16,417 nucleotides of DNA from DATFQI01 sp035264365 (GTDB taxonomy: Bacteria > Actinomycetota > Thermoleophilia > Solirubrobacterales > Solirubrobacteraceae). Shown here in pieces: positions 13,820 through 16,417 of the stretch; the first letter of the stretch is position 1; every line of letters starts with the position of its first letter. The stretch is taken from the NCBI GenBank assembly GCA_035264365.1, contig DATFQI010000048.1, forward strand, positions 1 to 16,417, read 5' to 3'. Made by a program: the position numbers and the translations under genes. The notes under the pieces were generated by a model. The model saw only the letters and a program-made list of their open reading frames with translations. It searched no databases and was not told the DNA's origin.

Positions 13820-15064
13820 CTAGGCCGCGTCGAGCTCGCGCGGAGCGGTCGCGAGGACCTGCTCGCGCAGGTCGCGGACCTCGGGGTCGTCGGCCAGCTC
13901 GAGCGTGCGCTCGCACGCCGCGAGGCAGTCGCTCAGGCGGTCCGTGCGCGCCAGCGCGTGCGCGTAGCGGGCCCAGGCGATCGGCGACTCCGGTGCGAGC
14001 TGGGTCGCCTGCTCGCACGCGGTGACCTCGGCGCCGACGTCCCCGGAGAGGTGGGCGACCAGCGCGAGGTCGAGCAGGCCCTGCTCGGAGGCGCCGAGCG
14101 CCCGGGCGCGCTCGAGCGCCTCGCGCGCGCCATCGCGGTCGAACGCGCGCAGCCGCAGCCGGCCGAGCCGCTCCCAGGCCGAGACGTCGCCGGGCGCCGC
14201 CACGCACTCCTTGACGGCCTCGTCGAGCGCCTGCGTGAGCGCGCCCATGTCCTCGTAGATGCGCGCGGCCGTCCGGTGCGGCGCCGGGCGGCCGGGCTCC
14301 TCGCGGATCCAGTCGCGCACGGCACGCGCGGCGGCGGCGTAGTTGCCCGCCTGCCAGTACGCGGTCGGCAGCAAGCGCAGGACCGAGAGGTTGCGCGGGT
14401 CGGCGTCGCGCGCGTAGACGAGCCGCCGGGCGGCGAGCTGGAAGTCGCCCTCCGCGAGCGCGTGCTTGGCGGCGGTCATGAAGCGCTGCACGCGCTCCGC
14501 GCCGGCGTCGGGGCGGTGGAAGTCGACGAACTGCAGCGAGCCTGCCGGGACCGTGCGGACCCCGACTTGGAAGCTCACGCGCGCCCACTGCTGGATGTCG
14601 TCGCCCTCACCCGTGAAGTAGATGCCGTTGACGCTGCCGACGCCCCACTCGGGATAGGACAGGCAGCGCGCGTAGCGGTGCACGACCGAGTGGTCGGGCA
14701 CGCGCGAGGCGAACGGGTCGTGCTTGCGCTGGTTCTCGGCTTGGGCGCGACGGCGCTGCTCCTCAGCGTAGTTGCGCGCGCCCTCCTCGGCCCGGCGCTT
14801 GCGCGCGGCCGCGCCCGCCACCTTGACGGCGTTGCGCGTGACCTTCCCGCCGCGTGACTCCTCGGCGAGCCTCGAGAGCTGGTCGGCCGCCTCGTTGACG
14901 GCCTTCAGGTGCCGCTCGTGCTCGAACTGCTTCCCGGGCGGGGCGATGTCGGGGTGCCACTGCTTGGCAAGGCGACGGCGCGCAAGCTGGATGTCCCGCT
15001 TGTCGAACGGCGGGTCGACCTCCAGGAGGAGGACCGCTTGCTCGATGTCCACGACCTGTGGCAC
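13820..15064 (-). CDS. J-domain protein with basic linker, SH3/Tudor-like segment and TPR tail
   Basis: The 414-residue protein begins with a J-domain (about 8-66) holding the HPD tripeptide at 37-39 (KQWHPDIAP), the site that stimulates Hsp70 ATPase. It lacks the Gly/Phe and zinc-finger regions of DnaJ. A charged linker (72-116; ARKRRAEEGARNYAEEQRRR) looks like a coiled coil or nucleic-acid contact. Residues 133-180 (YPEWGVGSVNGI ... RVSFQVGVRTVPAGSLQFV) resemble the small Tudor/SH3-type barrel at the end of UvrD/PcrA helicases; this is my inference. From about 190 to 400 the chain is TPR-like helix pairs (ALAEGDFQLAARRLVYARDA, TQALDEAVKECVAAPGDVSA and others). It may be a co-chaperone that brings a client to DnaK. 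Start GTG 15064 has TACCGT 8 bases upstream. Confidence 0.85.
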   Translation of the reverse strand: MPQVVDIEQAVLLLEVDPPFDKRDIQLARRRLAKQWHPDIAPPGKQFEHERHLKAVNEAADQLSRLAEESRGGKVTRNAVKVAGAAARKRRAEEGARNYAEEQRRRAQAENQRKHDPFASRVPDHSVVHRYARCLSYPEWGVGSVNGIYFTGEGDDIQQWARVSFQVGVRTVPAGSLQFVDFHRPDAGAERVQRFMTAAKHALAEGDFQLAARRLVYARDADPRNLSVLRLLPTAYWQAGNYAAAARAVRDWIREEPGRPAPHRTAARIYEDMGALTQALDEAVKECVAAPGDVSAWERLGRLRLRAFDRDGAREALERARALGASEQGLLDLALVAHLSGDVGAEVTACEQATQLAPESPIAWARYAHALARTDRLSDCLAACERTLELADDPEVRDLREQVLATAPRELDAA

Positions 15065-15072
15065 GTCGTCCT

Positions 15073-15078
15073 ACGGTA
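15073..15078 (-). promoter_or_regulatory. -10 box for leaderless J-domain gene transcript
   Basis: On the minus strand TACCGT is followed by exactly 8 bases and GTG 15064. AGGA occurs within those 8 bases but only 4 bases from the start, too close for a normal ribosome site. Confidence 0.55.
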
Positions 15079-15343
15079 GCGGCGCCAGCAAGCCCTTCGG
15101 CGCCCCGAGTCCCGGCCCGTAGATTCTGATGTGTTGTTCCTCTTTGCCCCGCTCACTGCGGTGCGAGGAGTGCTGGGCGGTGTGCCTGCCCGGTGCCATC
15201 CGTGACCGCCGGATCAGTCACCGCTGGACGCCTAGTGACGCCAGCCCATGGTGACCCCCTGATCGGTCGATTTTCGGTCGGCGGTCCGGCCGCCAACGGC
15301 AATCATGTAACGCGCCGGAACCTGGAGCAAGCATATTCCGCCG
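15079..15343. other. Divergent intergenic region with small repeats, no gene assigned
   Basis: The gap of 368 bp between the J-domain gene and the membrane HD gene is visibly less GC-rich than the rest. It holds a TAGATT box (15120-15125, + strand) not followed by a convincing gene. It also has two direct heptamers TCGGTCG (15263-15269 and 15274-15280), exactly 11 bp apart, and a hairpin GGCGG-TCCGG-CCGCC (15280-15294). Two tiny open frames (15129-15254 and 15131-15205) have no coding support. The 11-bp spacing is one helical turn, so the heptamers could be a tandem regulator site for the HD gene. Confidence 0.4.
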
Positions 15344-15349
15344 TATACT
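15344..15349 (+). promoter_or_regulatory. -10 box upstream of the membrane HD gene
   Basis: TATACT is the closest match to a consensus -10 in the window. No start codon of the HD frame follows at 8 bases, so this transcript would have a leader of about 75 bases before GTG 15433. No good -35 is seen 16-18 bases upstream. Confidence 0.45.
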
Positions 15350-15432
15350 TCCCATCGTCCGAGCGGTGGTCTTTCGCGATCAGGTCCTGCACCCAGTGGC
15401 ATGTTCGCCTGCGGACCACTACCTTGATCTCC

Positions 15433-16417
15433 GTGATCGTGTGGTTCGCCGTCGCCCTGTGGGTCGTGATCGTGTCGTGGTCGCTCGCGCTCATGCGCGC
15501 CGCGGGTGAGAACGAGGCCCATGCCGAGGACCGTCCGGCCGCGCGCCCGGTGCCGGCGCCGCTCACGAGCGCCCGCGCGCGGCTCGTCGTCTGGGGCGAA
15601 GCGATCCTGCTCGTCGTCGTCGTCGTGGCCGCGGCCATGCTCTCCACGGCCGATCAGTGGCAGCCCTGGCCGCTGGTCGGGCTGTTGACGGTGCTCGTGC
15701 TGGGCAGCGACTTCATCGTGCTCGAGGCCAAGCGCTTCCGGATCGGCGGCTCGTTCCTGGGGCTCGTGCTGGCGATGGCCGTGCTCGGGCCCGCTCCGGC
15801 AACGGCACTCGCCCTCGCCTCGGCGGCGGTCGACGCGGTGCGCAGCCGTACCCGCGGGCCCGAGCTGCTGTCGAACGTCGTTACGTATGCCACGTTCCCC
15901 CTCGCGGGCGCTCTGACGCTGCAATGGCTCGAGGGCACGCTCAATGACGACGCCAGCTTCGCGGTGGCGGTCCTGTTCGTCTTCATCGCCGCCAACGTCC
16001 TGAACTTCGTGATGATCGCCGGGCACACGGTGCTGCTGCGCGGCGGCTCGCTGCTGGTGATGTTCCGCACGGTCTACCTGCCGGTCCTGCCGTGGGAGCT
16101 GGCGACCGCGTCGCTGACCGCGATGGCCGTCTACGGCTTCGAGGTCTACGGCGAAGCCGTCATCGGCCTGTTCGTCGTCTCGCTCGCCACCTGCCAGCTG
16201 CTGCTGCGCGCGGTCCTGCGCGGGCAGGTCAACGAGGAGGAGGTCGAGCGCCGCACCGACCAGCTCGACGTCCGCCACGAGGGCATGCTCGGGCTGCTGC
16301 TGGAGACGCTCTCGCTGCGCGATCCCACCGCCGCGCACCATGCCGCGGCCGTCGCCCACTACGCGGACGAGCTCGCGCGCGCCGCGGGCCTGAGCGCGCG
16401 CGAGCAGGCGGTCGTGC
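15433..16417 (+). CDS. Membrane protein with HD (HD-GYP-like) domain, 3' end outside window
   Basis: The frame is open to the window edge, giving 328 residues. From GTG 15433 there are about six to eight hydrophobic segments (roughly 2-21, 55-71, 79-98, 107-132, 148-165, 175-201, 242-262, possibly 222-236). This sensor-like membrane block is followed by a charged helix (264-282) and the start of an HD phosphohydrolase domain: LLETLSLRDPTAAHHAAAVA (288-307) with R296-D297-P298 and H302/H303. This opening is typical of HD-GYP domains, which degrade cyclic di-GMP; the HD and GYP motifs themselves lie beyond the window, so c-di-GMP activity is unproven. The start is uncertain: TTG 15424, GTG 15433, GTG 15439 or ATG 15493 are possible and none has a ribosome site. 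ATG 15493 would remove the first membrane segment. Confidence 0.8.
   Translation, partial: MIVWFAVALWVVIVSWSLALMRAAGENEAHAEDRPAARPVPAPLTSARARLVVWGEAILLVVVVVAAAMLSTADQWQPWPLVGLLTVLVLGSDFIVLEAKRFRIGGSFLGLVLAMAVLGPAPATALALASAAVDAVRSRTRGPELLSNVVTYATFPLAGALTLQWLEGTLNDDASFAVAVLFVFIAANVLNFVMIAGHTVLLRGGSLLVMFRTVYLPVLPWELATASLTAMAVYGFEVYGEAVIGLFVVSLATCQLLLRAVLRGQVNEEEVERRTDQLDVRHEGMLGLLLETLSLRDPTAAHHAAAVAHYADELARAAGLSAREQAVV

Noticed and set aside
13587..14025. Small plus-strand frames through the palindrome (starts at 13587 and 13639)
   Set aside because: They arise because the palindrome lacks stops. No ribosome site, no motif, and they run into the antisense of the J-domain gene.
12498..14588. Minus-strand open frame of 696 codons
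   Set aside because: It covers the SDR, lactonase and palindrome in antisense and the J-domain gene out of frame. No domain is seen.
15129..15254. Cys-rich 41-codon frame and an overlapping 24-codon frame at 15131-15205
   Set aside because: The TAGATT box is only 3-5 bases from the starts, not 8-9. There is no ribosome site before either start, and the frames have no recognisable features.
15317..15344. ECF-sigma-like promoter GGAACC with CGT downstream
   Set aside because: The spacing between the two elements is 19 bases, longer than the usual 15-17, and the adjacent TATACT explains a promoter better.
15065..15432. Cyclic-di-GMP riboswitch before the HD gene
   Set aside because: I looked for the conserved GEMM core and found no matching paired elements or tetraloop pattern.
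15232..16359. Minus-strand open frame of 375 codons at the right end
   Set aside because: It is the complement of the membrane HD gene, and its His/Asp/Gln/Arg-rich product fits no protein family. The plus frame has membrane segments and an HD domain.

Overview
The window is a stretch of very GC-rich chromosome (by eye about 70% G+C) with short intergenic gaps. Several features point to a high-GC actinobacterium, most likely of the Thermoleophilia/Solirubrobacterales type: a NucS-type mismatch endonuclease, a transporter in the gluABCD gene order of actinobacteria, a CFP30B-like double glyoxalase-fold protein, and promoters of the form TANNNT placed directly before start codons. The lineage is an inference from gene content and style; no rRNA or other marker gene is present. 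I see no phage, transposase, CRISPR array, tRNA or rRNA.

Layout. 2-1975 (+): C-terminal part of the 2-oxoglutarate dehydrogenase E1 component, cut by the window edge. 2088-2825 (+): exported protein with a DADKVDGK-type motif. 2835-3728 (-): DUF1028 protein with a helical-repeat tail, divergent by 20 bp from 3749-4015 (+), an alkyltransferase-like DNA-repair protein. 4078-5859 (+): exported arylsulfotransferase-family protein. 5899-6339 (+): YjbQ/UPF0047 protein, converging with 6320-7108 (-), a two-domain VOC protein. 7179-8090 (+): LysR regulator, divergent from the VOC gene. 8087-8758 (-): NucS, sharing a CTAG stop with the LysR gene. 8815-11977 (+): four-gene polar amino acid (glutamate-type) ABC importer in the order ATPase, lipoprotein, permease, permease. 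11989-13574 (+): SMP-30/gluconolactonase and SDR oxidoreductase, translationally coupled. 13593-13803: a long imperfect palindrome between convergent genes. 13820-15064 (-): J-domain/TPR protein. 15065-15432: a 368-bp promoter-bearing gap. 15433 to the end (+): membrane protein with the start of an HD-type phosphohydrolase domain, cut by the window edge.

How the genes work together. The importer genes form one operon for uptake of a polar amino acid. The lactonase and the dehydrogenase after it could act on consecutive steps (oxidation of a sugar or alcohol to a lactone, then hydrolysis), but the lactonase has its own promoter-like box. The LysR gene probably controls itself and the divergent VOC gene. 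NucS and the alkyltransferase-like protein are both DNA-repair factors but are not linked in an operon. The other genes are ordinary single-gene housekeeping or secreted functions.

The most notable patterns beyond the genes are the roughly 211-bp palindrome at 13593-13803, the repeated TANNNT-N8/9-start-codon arrangement (six genes) that implies leaderless mRNAs, and the composite architecture of the J-domain protein. I did not find a clear new multi-gene system.
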